Below, one piece after another: positions 43,344 to 52,795 of a DNA stretch of 64,000 bases; within the stretch, counting starts at the first letter, position 1, and each line of letters begins with the position of its first letter. The position numbers and the translations under genes were made by a program. The notes beneath the pieces were generated by a model that was not told the origin of the DNA, searched no databases, and saw nothing but the letters and a program-made list of their open reading frames with translations. Origin of the DNA: Stutzerimonas chloritidismutans AW-1 (GTDB taxonomy: Bacteria; Pseudomonadota; Gammaproteobacteria; Pseudomonadales; Pseudomonadaceae); the NCBI RefSeq assembly GCF_000495915.1, contig NZ_AOFQ01000046.1, positions 1 through 64,000 of the forward strand, read 5' to 3'.

Positions 43344-44469
43344 GACACAGGCCGAGCTGCAGCCATTGCCGGTCGTAGTAGCTGCCCTGCTGGTGATGGC
43401 CGATTTCCCAGCTCAGCGCCCAGCGGCTGTCGAACCAGTGGCGACCCTGCAGGCTGATGGCGCGCACGTCGCTGGTGATCAGCTGCTGTTCCTCCACCGC
43501 TTCTTCCTCGCCCACGGTCAGGCGCAGGCCGGCGTAGCTCAGGCCCTGGTAGTAGTAGTCCAGTGCCAGATCATGGCCGATCGGCGTGCCGGCATTGGCG
43601 ACATCGGTGACGTTCAGCGTGTAGCCGGCGCGCCAGGCGTTCCAGTAGCGTTCGGCGCTCAGCGCGAGGCGGTCGACCCGGGTGGTCTCGTACTCGGTGC
43701 GGCGGACACTGACAGCGCCGAGGTAGCCGTCTGGTAGCCGCCGCTGCAGGCGCAGATCGGCATGCCACTCGGGAAGGAAATAGGGCGACGGCTGGTAGCC
43801 GACCTCCGGTTGCAGGGTCCAGTTCTCGTCCAGCGCAATGACGGCGCCGGCTTCGACGCCTTCGTCCCACTCGCCGAAGCGTTGCTCGCGTGTCAGCGCG
43901 CCATCCCAGCCGAGACTCTCCGGCTTCGTCGAGGCGTAGTCCAGGCGCTGGCTGCGCCAGTTGTCAAAGCCGCTGTCGAGCCAGTCCTGGCGAGCGGAGA
44001 TTTCCAGTTCGTGGCGTCGCTTGGTCGCGGCGTCGTCCACCGGCACGGGCGCCGCTGCGGTGCTGGGCACGGTCAGCGCAGCGCGGGCCTGCTGGATCAC
44101 CTGCTGCACCTCGGCATAGTCCGGGACGAGCTGGGCGGCGCGCTCGAGCGATTCCAGCGCCCGTTGCGGATGACCGGCCCAGAGTAGCGCCTGGCCCTCG
44201 CCGAGCAGATAGTCGGCGTTGTCCGGCTGTTGCTGCAGCAGGCGGCGATAGATCGGCAGCGCCTGTTCAGGGCGGCCTTGCCAGCTCAATACACGGGCGA
44301 GCAGGAACTGCGCCGCGGTGTCGTCCGGCTGCCCGGCCAGATGCGCCCGAAGTGTGGCTTCGGCCGCGTCCAGTTGTTGCGCCTGGACCTGCCGCTGGGC
44401 GGTAGCGACGTCCGCCAGCGCCGCACCGCAAGGCAGCGCCAGGGCAAGCAGCATTACCGCTCGCTTCAT
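43333..44469 (-). CDS. TPR plus YaiO-like outer-membrane beta-barrel protein
   Basis: The product is 378 aa. Signal peptide MKRAVMLLALALPCGAALA. Residues about 20-135 form TPR units (LDAAEATLRAHLAGQPDD, QALPIYRRLLQQQPDNAD, RALESLERAAQLVPDYAE). The rest (about 150-378) is an alternating amphipathic barrel of the YaiO family (GYQPSPYFLPEWHADLRLQ, RWALSWEIGHHQQGSYYDR), ending in the outer-membrane signature Phe (LCHAF). It is the likely export pore or surface partner for the polymer made by the GT2, analogous in layout to PgaA or BcsC (TPR plus barrel). ATG overlaps the receiver stop codon (ATGA). Confidence 0.9.
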   Translation of the reverse strand: MKRAVMLLALALPCGAALADVATAQRQVQAQQLDAAEATLRAHLAGQPDDTAAQFLLARVLSWQGRPEQALPIYRRLLQQQPDNADYLLGEGQALLWAGHPQRALESLERAAQLVPDYAEVQQVIQQARAALTVPSTAAAPVPVDDAATKRRHELEISARQDWLDSGFDNWRSQRLDYASTKPESLGWDGALTREQRFGEWDEGVEAGAVIALDENWTLQPEVGYQPSPYFLPEWHADLRLQRRLPDGYLGAVSVRRTEYETTRVDRLALSAERYWNAWRAGYTLNVTDVANAGTPIGHDLALDYYYQGLSYAGLRLTVGEEEAVEEQQLITSDVRAISLQGRHWFDSRWALSWEIGHHQQGSYYDRQWLQLGLCHAF

Positions 44470-44855
44470 CGGCGGCCCCTCAGCAGACGGCGGATGCGCG
44501 CCAGCAGTTCCTCCGGCTGGAAGGGCTTGGTCACGTAGTCGTCGGCGCCGAGTTCCAGTGCTCGGACGATGTCCACTTCACGGGCCTTGGCCGTCAGCAT
44601 CAGCACCGGCACGCTGTCCCAGCCGGGCTGCGCCCGCAGCCGTTCGATGAGTTCCAGGCCGTCATGGTAGGGCAGCATGATGTCCATCAGCGTCAGATCC
44701 GGCGGCTCGCTCTGGGCGAAGTACTCCAGTGCCTGCCGGCCATCGGCGGCGTGGTCGACCACGAAGCCGTGACGTTCGAGCATGTAGCGGATGAGAAAGG
44801 CGATGTCTTCTTCGTCTTCCACCATGAGAATGCGTTTGCTGGCGGATTCGCTCAT
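44466..44855 (-). CDS. Stand-alone response regulator receiver (CheY-like)
   Basis: A single REC domain of 129 aa. The acidic pair EDEED is at the N-terminus (ILMVEDEED), the phosphoacceptor Asp is in LTLMDIMLPYHDG, Thr in VLMLTAKA and Lys in DYVTKPFQPEELL. No output domain follows (the end is RLLRGRR), so it must act by protein contact or as a phosphotransfer intermediate. It overlaps both neighbours by ATGA junctions, tying the hybrid kinase to the YaiO/HEAT/GT2 genes. Confidence 0.93.
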   Translation of the reverse strand: MSESASKRILMVEDEEDIAFLIRYMLERHGFVVDHAADGRQALEYFAQSEPPDLTLMDIMLPYHDGLELIERLRAQPGWDSVPVLMLTAKAREVDIVRALELGADDYVTKPFQPEELLARIRRLLRGRR

Positions 44856-47728
44856 GGGTGAGCCTCGTCGGTTTCGTGTGTGTGCCCCGGCGGCCAGTGT
44901 TGCAGCAGGTGCTGGATCAGCCTGGCCAGCTCATCGCCGTCGTGACGAGATTTCACCAGTTGGCGCAGCGCCAGGCGGTCGTCCTGAATCGGGGTGTCGA
45001 GCGCGGAAAAGATGATCACCGGCGGCGGTGGGACGCTCTGCGCGAGCTGGTCGAACAGCTCGGTACCCTGACCGTCCGGCAGCATCAGGTCGATGATGGC
45101 CAGGTCGAACGTCTGTGCCGCGATCAGCTCGCGCGCTTCGTGCAGCGTCGCGGCGCCGGAAAGGTCGACGTCGAGCACGGCAATCTGCCTGGCCAGCAGC
45201 ACCCGCAGGTCGTCATCGTCCTCGACGTGCAGGATGCGCGGCCGGTGTCCACTCAGCTGCAGACAGGCGCGGATGACGTCCATCACCCGCGAGGGGTCGA
45301 TCGGCTTGTGCAGCCAGTCGATCACTCCCACCGCGCCGCCGCGCAGCGTGCCGTCGTCATCATCGCGTCGCTGCGGCTGCAGGCTGACGATCAGCACCGG
45401 CAGGTTGCGGTAGTTGTGCTGGCTGCGCAGGCTCTGCAGGAAGGCCGCGCTGTTCTCGTCATCCAGTGCCGGGCTGAGGGTCAGTGCCTCGACGTCGAAC
45501 TTCAGCAACAGCTGGCGTGCCTCGGCTGCGCTCCCACTGATCAAGGTGGCGTAGCCATGTTGCTGCAGCGCTGTGGCCAGCTGCTCGGCGGCCCGCGTGT
45601 CCGGCTCGAGGATGAGGATCAGCGGCGCGTCGTCACCCTGAGCGGCTCTGGCCCGTGGTGCGGCGGGTCGCTGCAGGGGCGCTGCGGATTGCTCCTCCAG
45701 TGGCAGCTGCAGCCAGAAGCGCGAGCCGTGGCCTTCCTGGGAGTCGAAACCGATCTGCCCGTGCATCTGCTGCACCAGCGAGCGGGTGATCGCCAGGCCC
45801 AGCCCGGTGCCGCCACGTTGGCGGGCGTCGGAGGAGTCGGCCTGGGCGAAGCGTTCGAAGATCCGCCCGCGGAAAGCCTCGGGAATCCCCGCCCCGTGAT
45901 CCTGTACACCGAGTTCCAGCACGTTGTCGTGGTGACGAAGATCGACCGTCACGCTGCCGCCGGCGGGGGAATGCTTGATCGCATTGGACAGCAGGTTGGC
46001 CATCACCTGGGCGAAGCGGTCGGGGTCGACCATGGCGTCGCTCGACCGCGACTCGTCGCCGCTCACCAACGCGAGGCTGACGCCGTAGTCGCGGGCGTAC
46101 GGCTCGATGTCCGACAGCGCCTGCTGCACCAGCGCGCGCACGTCGTGGCGGCCGAAGTTGAACGCCAGGCGCCCGGCTTCGAGCTTTTCGATGTCGAGGA
46201 TGTCGTTGATCAGGCGCACCAGGCGTTCGCTGTTCTTGTGCGCGATATCCAGCAGCGGGCGGGCGTCGTCGCCGATATGCCCGGCGATACCGCCGATCAG
46301 CATGCCGAGAGCGCCGCGGATGGCGGTCAGCGGCGTGCGCAGTTCATGGCTGACGGTAGAGATGAATTCGGTCTTCATCTGCTCCATGCGTCGGCGCAGT
46401 GAGATGTCCACCGCTACCGTGACCACATGGCAGGTGCGTGCCGAGATCCGCAGCGGTCGCTTGACCACCTGGAACCAGTGCTCCGTGCCATGGGCATCGG
46501 TCAGCGCAACCTCGGTGCTGCGCAGTTCGCTGCTGCCTCCCGCCAGCTCGGCCAGCTCTTCGTCACCCAGCAGCAGCGGCTGCAGCCGCACGGCTGACGG
46601 CACTTCATCGGGGCGACGCTGCTCGATGTCCTGCGGGCGCACGTTCAACAGCGTCGCGAGCGCCGAATTGCAGAGCAGGAAGCGACCCTGGGCGTCGCGA
46701 ACGAAGATCAGGTTGTCGTCGGTGTCGACCACCCGGCGGAGGAACACCTGCTGGTCGTGCAGGCTGTCGCGGTTGCGCTGCAGTTCGCTGACGTCGCGCG
46801 CGATGGCCAGATGGTCGCCCAGCCCGGTGGGCATCAGGCGCACCTCGAAGGTGCGCTGGGTCTGCAACTCGCACCAGGTCTTCTGGCGTAGTGCGCCTTC
46901 GTCGGTCTGATTGAGCAGCTCGACGAGCAAGGGTTCGATCGCTTCCGGTGGCGGCGCGCGGCGCGGGGTGCCACGCGAAATGCTGGAGACCTGCTGCCGC
47001 TCATCGACCGCGTAGAGATGGTCCGGGATGGCCTGCAACAGCGCTCCGAGACGCGCCTCGCCGGCCTGGGCACCACGGGCGAGCTGCTGGCGAATCTGCA
47101 GATTTCGCTGCAGGGCCCAGAAGGCGGCCAGGAACAGTCCGATCACCACCAGTGTGCCGATCAATGCCAGCCGCTGAGCGCGCTCGGTGGTGCGTGCCAC
47201 GGCTTCGCTGGCGGCGGCCAGGTGGCTGCGCTCGTGCTGCTCGACGGCGTTGAGCAATGCGCGCAGGCGGTCCATCAGCAGGTGCCCGCCGGCCTTGCGC
47301 AGACGCTCCACGGCAGCCTGCAGCCCGGCTTCGCGGCGGGTCTGTATGTTGCCGGCGGCTACTTCGAGGCGTTCGGCGATGGTCGCATCGAGCGTCTGGA
47401 ACCAGCGCCGATCGGGAAAATGGCGCTCCTCGACCTGGCGCTGCAGGCTGCGCCGGTTGCCTTCCAGCTGTCTGAGGCCACGCTCGTAGGGTTCGAGATA
47501 GGTGGGGTCGCCGGTGAGGATGAAACCGCGCGAACCGGTTTCGATGTCCTGCAACGAAGAAAAGATCGCCTGGACCGAGGTGATGATTTCCAGGCTGTGA
47601 CTGACCGAGCGATTGGTCTGCAACAGCGCTTCCTGCGTGCGCTTGCCTTGCCAGCCAAGGGCGACGAGCAACAGAAACGCAGCGAGAAAGGCGATTGAGT
47701 GCCAACCGATCGCGAGTCTTGCGGGCAA
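44852..47728 (-). CDS. CHASE3 hybrid sensor histidine kinase with two receiver domains
   Basis: The product is 958 aa. TTG start with AAGGAG seven bases upstream. Two N-terminal helices enclose a CHASE3 sensor (SVQAIFSSLQDIETGSRGFI, LTGDPTYLEPYERGLRQLEG). Then come PAS-like regions (HDQQVFLRRVVDTDDNLIFV), HisKA (STVSHELRTPLTAIRGA) and HATPase (NLLSNAIKHSPAGG, GTGLGLAITRSLVQQ). REC1 (about 710-830) is degenerate: the phospho-Asp strand reads EALTLSPALDD, with Ser where Asp is expected. REC2 is intact (DLAIIDLMLPDGQG). It lacks its own Hpt domain; an Hpt is present in the next gene upstream. Confidence 0.93.
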   Translation of the reverse strand: MPARLAIGWHSIAFLAAFLLLVALGWQGKRTQEALLQTNRSVSHSLEIITSVQAIFSSLQDIETGSRGFILTGDPTYLEPYERGLRQLEGNRRSLQRQVEERHFPDRRWFQTLDATIAERLEVAAGNIQTRREAGLQAAVERLRKAGGHLLMDRLRALLNAVEQHERSHLAAASEAVARTTERAQRLALIGTLVVIGLFLAAFWALQRNLQIRQQLARGAQAGEARLGALLQAIPDHLYAVDERQQVSSISRGTPRRAPPPEAIEPLLVELLNQTDEGALRQKTWCELQTQRTFEVRLMPTGLGDHLAIARDVSELQRNRDSLHDQQVFLRRVVDTDDNLIFVRDAQGRFLLCNSALATLLNVRPQDIEQRRPDEVPSAVRLQPLLLGDEELAELAGGSSELRSTEVALTDAHGTEHWFQVVKRPLRISARTCHVVTVAVDISLRRRMEQMKTEFISTVSHELRTPLTAIRGALGMLIGGIAGHIGDDARPLLDIAHKNSERLVRLINDILDIEKLEAGRLAFNFGRHDVRALVQQALSDIEPYARDYGVSLALVSGDESRSSDAMVDPDRFAQVMANLLSNAIKHSPAGGSVTVDLRHHDNVLELGVQDHGAGIPEAFRGRIFERFAQADSSDARQRGGTGLGLAITRSLVQQMHGQIGFDSQEGHGSRFWLQLPLEEQSAAPLQRPAAPRARAAQGDDAPLILILEPDTRAAEQLATALQQHGYATLISGSAAEARQLLLKFDVEALTLSPALDDENSAAFLQSLRSQHNYRNLPVLIVSLQPQRRDDDDGTLRGGAVGVIDWLHKPIDPSRVMDVIRACLQLSGHRPRILHVEDDDDLRVLLARQIAVLDVDLSGAATLHEARELIAAQTFDLAIIDLMLPDGQGTELFDQLAQSVPPPPVIIFSALDTPIQDDRLALRQLVKSRHDGDELARLIQHLLQHWPPGHTHETDEAHP

Positions 47729-47805
47729 ACCGGACTCCTTCCGACGGGGACGACTGCACAGAATCCCCAGTTGCCTCGCTACCGCGTGGTCACCGGGATG
47801 AATTC

Positions 47806-47811
47806 AGTATA
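47806..47811 (-). promoter_or_regulatory. Possible -10 element before the hybrid kinase gene
   Basis: TATACT on the minus strand lies about 80 bases upstream of the TTG start, inside the 132-bp gap that is the only sizeable break in the ten-gene run. No convincing -35 was found. Confidence 0.3.
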
Positions 47812-47860
47812 GTCAGACCTGCCCGGACCACTGCGGTTCGCCGCCGAAAGGGCCGGGCGC

Positions 47861-49498
47861 TCAGCGCTGGGCGATCTGCACCTGGTTGCGGCCATTGTGC
47901 TTGGCCACATACAGCGCCTGGTCGGCACGCTCGAGCAGCAGGCCAGCGGCGCTGTGACCGTCGGTTTCGCAGATGCCGGCGCTGAAGGTCACGCAGAACT
48001 CCTGGTCGCCGGCATTGAAGCTCAGCGCGGCGAAGCGCACGCGGATTTCGTCGAAGATGCGCCGCGCTTGCAGGGCCGAGCATTCGGGCAATACGGCGAC
48101 GAACTCCTCGCCGCCATAGCGGCCGAGGCTGTCGATACGCCGCAGGCGCTGGCGCAGCAGGTTGGCCAGGGCGCGGATCACGTTGTCACCGGCGGCGTGC
48201 CCGTAGGTGTCATTGACCTGTTTGAAATGATCGAGATCGAGCATCACCACGCTGGCCGGTTTGCCGGTACGGGTGGTGCGCTGCACTTCCAGCGCCAGCT
48301 GCTCCTTGATATCGGCGTGCTTGAGCAGGCCGGTAAGGCTGTCGCGGGCCAGCGCGGTGCTCAGCGAGCGCGCACGCTGGGCATGGGAGTACACCGCGGC
48401 GACCAGCGCGGTGTCGCTGATCGGCTTGGTGATGAAGTCGTCGCCGGCCTTGAGCAGCGCTGCCATCTGCCGGTGGGTATCGGTCTCGGCAGAAAGGTAG
48501 ATGATGGTCACCCGCAGCCATTCGTCATGCAGGCGGATCATCTGCGCCAGCTCCGGGCCGGAGCAGTCCGGCATGTTGATGTCCAGCAACAGCACCTCGG
48601 GGTTGAAGCTGCGCATGGTGTCCAGCACGCGGGTCGGTTCGGTGAGGATCTGCACCTGCATCTGCGCGTTGCGCAGCACCAGGCTGTAGCGTGCCGCCAG
48701 TTCGGCGTCGTCATCGATGATCAGCACGCGGAACGGCTCGCCCTGCTGTCGATCGAGGCAGCGCTCCAGGCTGTTTTCCAGCTGGGTGATGTCCAGTGGA
48801 CGGACGAAGAAGCCCTGGGCCCCGGCGCGTACCGCGGCCAGCTGGCTGGCGAAATCGGCACGATCATGGATGACCAGCAGCGGCAGTGGTTGCTCGAGGC
48901 TTTGCTGCAGGGCGGCCAGCGCCTCGAAATCGCCTTCCTGTTCGACGCTGACGATCAGCGCGTCGGGCAGCTCATCGGCCACGGCCTCCTGCAGCGCGGC
49001 GAAACTGAGCCACTCGCTGACCAGATAGCCGAAGTTGCGCAGGGTCACCGCCATGCTGGCGCCCGCGACCGGATCGGCCTTCATCAGGTAGATGCGACAG
49101 CCGGGTGCCGGGTCCTCGTGATGTTCGGGCAGCTCCGCCGCGCCGTGGCGTTCCTGGCCGGGGGTTTCGCTGGCCAATTGCAGCACCGCGCGGGCGAAGG
49201 CCTCGGCCGCGCGACTGCCCGGCTTGGCCGAATCCAGCCAGCGGTCGGCACGTTGTTCGAGTTGTCTGGCGCGTTCCCCGAGCTTGGCGAAACCAAAGGT
49301 ACCGGCGGCGCCGGCCAGACGATGCAGGCGCTCGCGGATGTTCAGCATCACCAGCCGGCGACTGGCAGTGGCGCGAGTCTGCTGCAGATCCTGGGCGAGC
49401 GCGGCGAGGTCGATCAGGTCGGCCTGCAGCCGTTCGCCGAATTGCTGTTCCAGCTGCGCCAGCTGCTCCTGCAGCGCCAGGCGGGTGCGATCATCCAT
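47861..49498 (-). CDS. Hpt-REC-REC-GGDEF diguanylate cyclase
   Basis: The product is 545 aa from ATG 49498. N-terminal Hpt domain with phospho-His in LHRLAGAAGTFGFAKLG. REC1 (about 120-240) is degenerate: its Asp strand reads DALIVSVEQEGD. REC2 (about 250-365) is canonical (IIDDD, VLLLDINMPDCSG, FITKPISD). The GGDEF domain has GGEEF (DSLGRYGGEEFVAVL) and, five residues before it, an RxxD product-inhibition I-site (RRID). It should make c-di-GMP when REC2 is phosphorylated. Its stop is 132 bp upstream of the hybrid kinase, and it overlaps the preceding receiver gene by eight bases. Confidence 0.93.
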   Translation of the reverse strand: MDDRTRLALQEQLAQLEQQFGERLQADLIDLAALAQDLQQTRATASRRLVMLNIRERLHRLAGAAGTFGFAKLGERARQLEQRADRWLDSAKPGSRAAEAFARAVLQLASETPGQERHGAAELPEHHEDPAPGCRIYLMKADPVAGASMAVTLRNFGYLVSEWLSFAALQEAVADELPDALIVSVEQEGDFEALAALQQSLEQPLPLLVIHDRADFASQLAAVRAGAQGFFVRPLDITQLENSLERCLDRQQGEPFRVLIIDDDAELAARYSLVLRNAQMQVQILTEPTRVLDTMRSFNPEVLLLDINMPDCSGPELAQMIRLHDEWLRVTIIYLSAETDTHRQMAALLKAGDDFITKPISDTALVAAVYSHAQRARSLSTALARDSLTGLLKHADIKEQLALEVQRTTRTGKPASVVMLDLDHFKQVNDTYGHAAGDNVIRALANLLRQRLRRIDSLGRYGGEEFVAVLPECSALQARRIFDEIRVRFAALSFNAGDQEFCVTFSAGICETDGHSAAGLLLERADQALYVAKHNGRNQVQIAQR

Positions 49499-49877
49499 GC
49501 TCGGCCTCCCAGATTTGCCGCAGCTGGGTGGCAAGCTGCAGCGGATCGAAGGGCTTGCTCAGCACCTGGCGCACGCCGAGCTGGCGCAGCTCCTGCAGCC
49601 GTTCGGGCTGCAAGTGGCCGGTGAGAAACACCACGGGCGTCTGCTGCAGGTCGATCAGATGGGAGAGCTGGCGAACCAGCTCGATGCCGTCCATCTGCGG
49701 CAGCATCACATCGAGCAGGATCAGATCAGGGGCGAAAGCCTGCACCTGATCGAGCGCGGCTTGACCGGACTGACAGCTGAGTACCTCGAAGCCGCCGAGC
49801 TTTTCCAGGGCGATACGCGTCACCACCTGGATGGACGGTACGTCTTCGACGTGCAGGATGCGCTTGAGCTGTTTCAT
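49491..49877 (-). CDS. Stand-alone response regulator receiver
   Basis: A single REC domain of 128 aa (ILHVEDVPSIQVVTRIALE; phospho-Asp in DLILLDVMLPQMDG; Lys in VLSKPFDPLQLA). It is a paralogue of the receiver at 52363, sharing ILHVED.PSIQ.VT, LSC.SG.QAL and KPFDP.QLA.Q. ATG 49877 overlaps the kinase stop codon (TGATG); a GTG one codon upstream has slightly better spacing from AAGGAG. The acidic-pair second residue is Val rather than Asp (EDV), which may slow phosphorylation. Confidence 0.9.
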   Translation of the reverse strand: MKQLKRILHVEDVPSIQVVTRIALEKLGGFEVLSCQSGQAALDQVQAFAPDLILLDVMLPQMDGIELVRQLSHLIDLQQTPVVFLTGHLQPERLQELRQLGVRQVLSKPFDPLQLATQLRQIWEAEHG

Positions 49878-52288
49878 CACGGTCTCTCCTTGGCCTGGCC
49901 TTGTGCGGGTAGTTCGAACCAGAAGCAGGCGCCACGGCCGGGCTCGGATTCGAAGCCGATATGCCCGCCCATGTGCTCGATCAGCTCCTTGCTGATCGCC
50001 AGACCCAGCCCGGTGCCGCCTTGCTGGCGGCTGTCGGACGAGTCGGCCTGGGCGAACTTCTGGAATACCCGCGCATGAAATTCGTCGGAAATGCCCGGGC
50101 CCTGGTCTCGGACGCTGACCCGGACCCGGCCGTCACTGAATTGGGCTGACAGTTCGACTTGCTCACCGGCCGGGGAGAACTTCGCTGCGTTGGAAAGTAG
50201 ATTGCTCAATACTTGCTGCACACGCATGGCATCGACCGTCACGCTCACCGCCGGGCAGGCGCCGAGGTGCAGCTGCACGCCATGCCGCTCGGCGTAGCTG
50301 CCGTTGCTACGCAGGGCCAGTTCCAGCAGGGGCGGCAGCGGTTGCTCGAGCATGTCGAAGCGCATCTTGCCGGCGTGCAGTTTTTCCATATCCAGCAGAT
50401 CGTCGATCAGCGCGCCCAGGCGCTGGCTGTTCTGCTGGGCGATATCCAGCAACTCGAGCATCGATTCAGGCACTTCGCCCATGACGTTCGAACAGATCAG
50501 CGCCAGGGCGCCGGTGATGGAGGTCAGCGGCGTGCGCAGCTCGTGGCTGACGGTAGAGATGAACTCGCGCTGCAGGCGTTCGATGCGCTTGCGTTCGGTG
50601 ATGTCGTGCATGACGACGACCGCGCCCAAGGGATGGCCGTCGGAACTGAACAGCGGATCGGCGTTGGAGAGCACATATCGTGGCGAGCCCTGACTCAACA
50701 GGACCATTTCATGGTTGATGACATGCTCGCCATGTAGCGCGCGGCGCAGCGGAATTTCTTCGGGCTGCAACGGCGTCATGCCGTCGGCGCGAAACAGTTG
50801 ATAGCGTGTCGCCCACTGCTCCGGCGAGCCCGACTCGGCGTCAGCCCCATGCCACTGTTTAGCTTTCTCGTTGAACAGGGTCAGATTGCCCTCGGCGTCG
50901 CAGGCGATCACCGCTTCGCTCAGCGCTTCGAGCAGGCGCCGATTCATTTCCTGCTGCTTGTCCAGCTCCAGCTGTTCGGCCTTGCGCGCGGTGATATCGG
51001 TGACGAAACCATGCCAGAGCACAGAGCCATCGACCTGTTGCAGCGGCGTGGCCCGCGCCTCGACCCAGATCAGCCCCTTGCGCGGGTGCTCGACGCGGTG
51101 CTCGCTGTGCCAGGGCGTGAGCTCGCTCGCCGCCTTGCGGATGCTGATCAGCAGCGCGCTGCGGTCGGGCCCGTGGACCCGGCAGACGATCGGCGCGAAG
51201 CTGCTGGCCAGCTGTCCGGGGCTGAGCCCGTAGATCTGCTCGACGCCTTCGCTGACGTAGGGAAAGCACGACGCCCCATCGGCGCGCCAGTGGAACTGGA
51301 AGAGCATGCCCGGGACTTGCGCGGCGATCTGCTGCAAGCGTAGTTGCAGCTGCTCCTGATAGGCCAGGTCGTAGGCGTTGACCAGATAGCCGCGCAGGTG
51401 CTCCTGCTCGTCATGGATCGCGCTCACACCCAGCAGCACCGGTACCTCGTTGCCGTTCTGGTGACGCAGGCGCCATTCGGACATGTCGCGCCGGCCGCGG
51501 TGCAGCGGCGCGGTCAGTACCGAGAAATCGGCCTCGAGCGGCATCTGCAATTCGCTGGAAAGCAACAGCGCCCGGCGCTGCAGCGCCTCCGGACGGAACA
51601 GCGCGGCGGTCAGCGGATGGCCGACCAGCGCCTGTTCGCTGTAGCCGAGCAGCCGTTCGGCGGTCGGGTTGACGCTGGTGACGACACCGTCGGGGCGGGT
51701 CACCAGCACGGCGCTGGAGGCGCTGTCGAGGATGGCCTGTTGCAGTGCCGCCTGTTCGGCGTGACGGTGCGCCAGCAGCTGCTGTTCGAACAGGCGGATC
51801 ACCTGGCGGCCGAGGCGCTCCAGGATTTCGCGTTGCTCGGCACTGAGGCGACGTGGCTGGCGGTCGATCACGCACAGGGTGCCAAGGTTGTAGCCGTCCG
51901 GCGTGGTCAGCGGTGCTCCGGCATAGAAGCGAATCTGCGGGTCGCCGAGTACCAGCGGGTTGTTGCAAAAACGCGGGTCCTGCAGCGTATCCGGCACCTC
52001 GAAGATCTCGTCGCCGGCGATGGTGTAGGTGCAGAAGGAGATTTCCCGCGGGGTCTCGCTGACGTCGAGGCCGACGCGGCTCTTGAACCACTGGCGGCGG
52101 TCGTCGACCAGTGAAATCAGCGCTATGGGCGTGTCGCAGATCTGTGAGGCCAGTTTGGTGAAGTCGTCGAAGACCGAGTCTTCCGGCGTATCGAGGATTT
52201 CGTAGCGCAGTAACGCCGCCAGGCGTGACAGCTCGCGCGGCTGGGCGGTGGATGGCATCGGCGTCGTGCTTTGTTGCGGTGACTCCAT
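49877..52288 (-). CDS. GAF-PAS sensor histidine kinase (soluble)
   Basis: The product is 803 aa with no membrane helix or signal peptide. It has an N-terminal GAF domain (YEILDTPEDSVFDDFTKLA, then ISFCTYTIAGDEIFEVPDT and APLTTPDGYNLGTLCVID), then three PAS units (AVLVTRPDGVVTSVNPTAE; GVEQIYGLSPGQLASS; EAVIACDAEGNLTLFNEKA). HisKA (VSHELRTPLTSITGALAL) and HATPase (NLLSNAAKFSPAGEQV, GTGLGLAISKELIEHMGG) follow. The GAF type, with ILDTP, often senses small molecules or light/redox cues in bacteriophytochrome-like kinases. It has no receiver of its own; the cognate receiver is probably the coupled gene at 49491. Confidence 0.93.
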   Translation of the reverse strand: MESPQQSTTPMPSTAQPRELSRLAALLRYEILDTPEDSVFDDFTKLASQICDTPIALISLVDDRRQWFKSRVGLDVSETPREISFCTYTIAGDEIFEVPDTLQDPRFCNNPLVLGDPQIRFYAGAPLTTPDGYNLGTLCVIDRQPRRLSAEQREILERLGRQVIRLFEQQLLAHRHAEQAALQQAILDSASSAVLVTRPDGVVTSVNPTAERLLGYSEQALVGHPLTAALFRPEALQRRALLLSSELQMPLEADFSVLTAPLHRGRRDMSEWRLRHQNGNEVPVLLGVSAIHDEQEHLRGYLVNAYDLAYQEQLQLRLQQIAAQVPGMLFQFHWRADGASCFPYVSEGVEQIYGLSPGQLASSFAPIVCRVHGPDRSALLISIRKAASELTPWHSEHRVEHPRKGLIWVEARATPLQQVDGSVLWHGFVTDITARKAEQLELDKQQEMNRRLLEALSEAVIACDAEGNLTLFNEKAKQWHGADAESGSPEQWATRYQLFRADGMTPLQPEEIPLRRALHGEHVINHEMVLLSQGSPRYVLSNADPLFSSDGHPLGAVVVMHDITERKRIERLQREFISTVSHELRTPLTSITGALALICSNVMGEVPESMLELLDIAQQNSQRLGALIDDLLDMEKLHAGKMRFDMLEQPLPPLLELALRSNGSYAERHGVQLHLGACPAVSVTVDAMRVQQVLSNLLSNAAKFSPAGEQVELSAQFSDGRVRVSVRDQGPGISDEFHARVFQKFAQADSSDSRQQGGTGLGLAISKELIEHMGGHIGFESEPGRGACFWFELPAQGQAKERP

Positions 52289-52362
52289 CGTCGCGCCTTG
52301 CTGGTTCGGTGGGGGGCGTCCGGTCGGCAGCGTTTCACGACCGGGGGATTAAGCAGTTCTGC

Positions 52363-52749
52363 CTAGTATCGGCCACTCAGCCAGATGCTGCGAATCTGCT
52401 CGGCCAGCTGCATCGGGTCGAACGGCTTGACGATCACGTCGCGCGCGCCCAGCTTGCGCAGGTGCTCGATCTCGCTCGGCTGCACCTTGGCGGTCATGAA
52501 TGTTACCGGAATCCGTTCCAGGTCGATGCGCTCGCGCAATCTGAGCAGCGTCTGCGGGCCGTCCATGCCCGGCATCATCACGTCCAGCAGGATGAAGTCG
52601 GGGGCGAAGGCTTCGACTTCCTCCAGCGCCTGTGCGCCAGAGGAGCAGGACAGCACCTCGTATCCGCCAACGGCCTCCAGGGCCAGTTTGGTCACCGCCT
52701 GAATCGACGGATCGTCTTCAACGTGCAGGATGCGCCTTAGCTCGGCCAT
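52363..52749 (-). CDS. Stand-alone response regulator receiver
   Basis: A single REC domain of 128 aa. ILHVEDDPSIQAVTKLALE at the N-terminus, phospho-Asp in FILLDVMMPGMDG, Thr in VTFMTAKVQ, Lys in VIVKPFDPMQLAEQIRSIW. A GGAGG site precedes the ATG. It lies 46 bp after the membrane kinase (52796) and 74 bp before the GAF-PAS kinase gene, and is about half identical by eye to the receiver at 49491. Confidence 0.93.
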   Translation of the reverse strand: MAELRRILHVEDDPSIQAVTKLALEAVGGYEVLSCSSGAQALEEVEAFAPDFILLDVMMPGMDGPQTLLRLRERIDLERIPVTFMTAKVQPSEIEHLRKLGARDVIVKPFDPMQLAEQIRSIWLSGRY

Positions 52750-52795
52750 TGTGCCTCCGGGGGTCGTTTGCGTGCGCGTCCGCTTAACGGAAGCA

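Noticed and set aside
47897-49624. A 575-codon plus-strand frame opposite the Hpt-REC-REC-GGDEF gene.
   Set aside because: Antisense artefact of the cyclase gene.
49877-52288. Interpretation of the GAF-PAS kinase as a bacteriophytochrome.
   Set aside because: There is no PHY domain and no chromophore-binding Cys context; only a single GAF of the ILDTP type is present.
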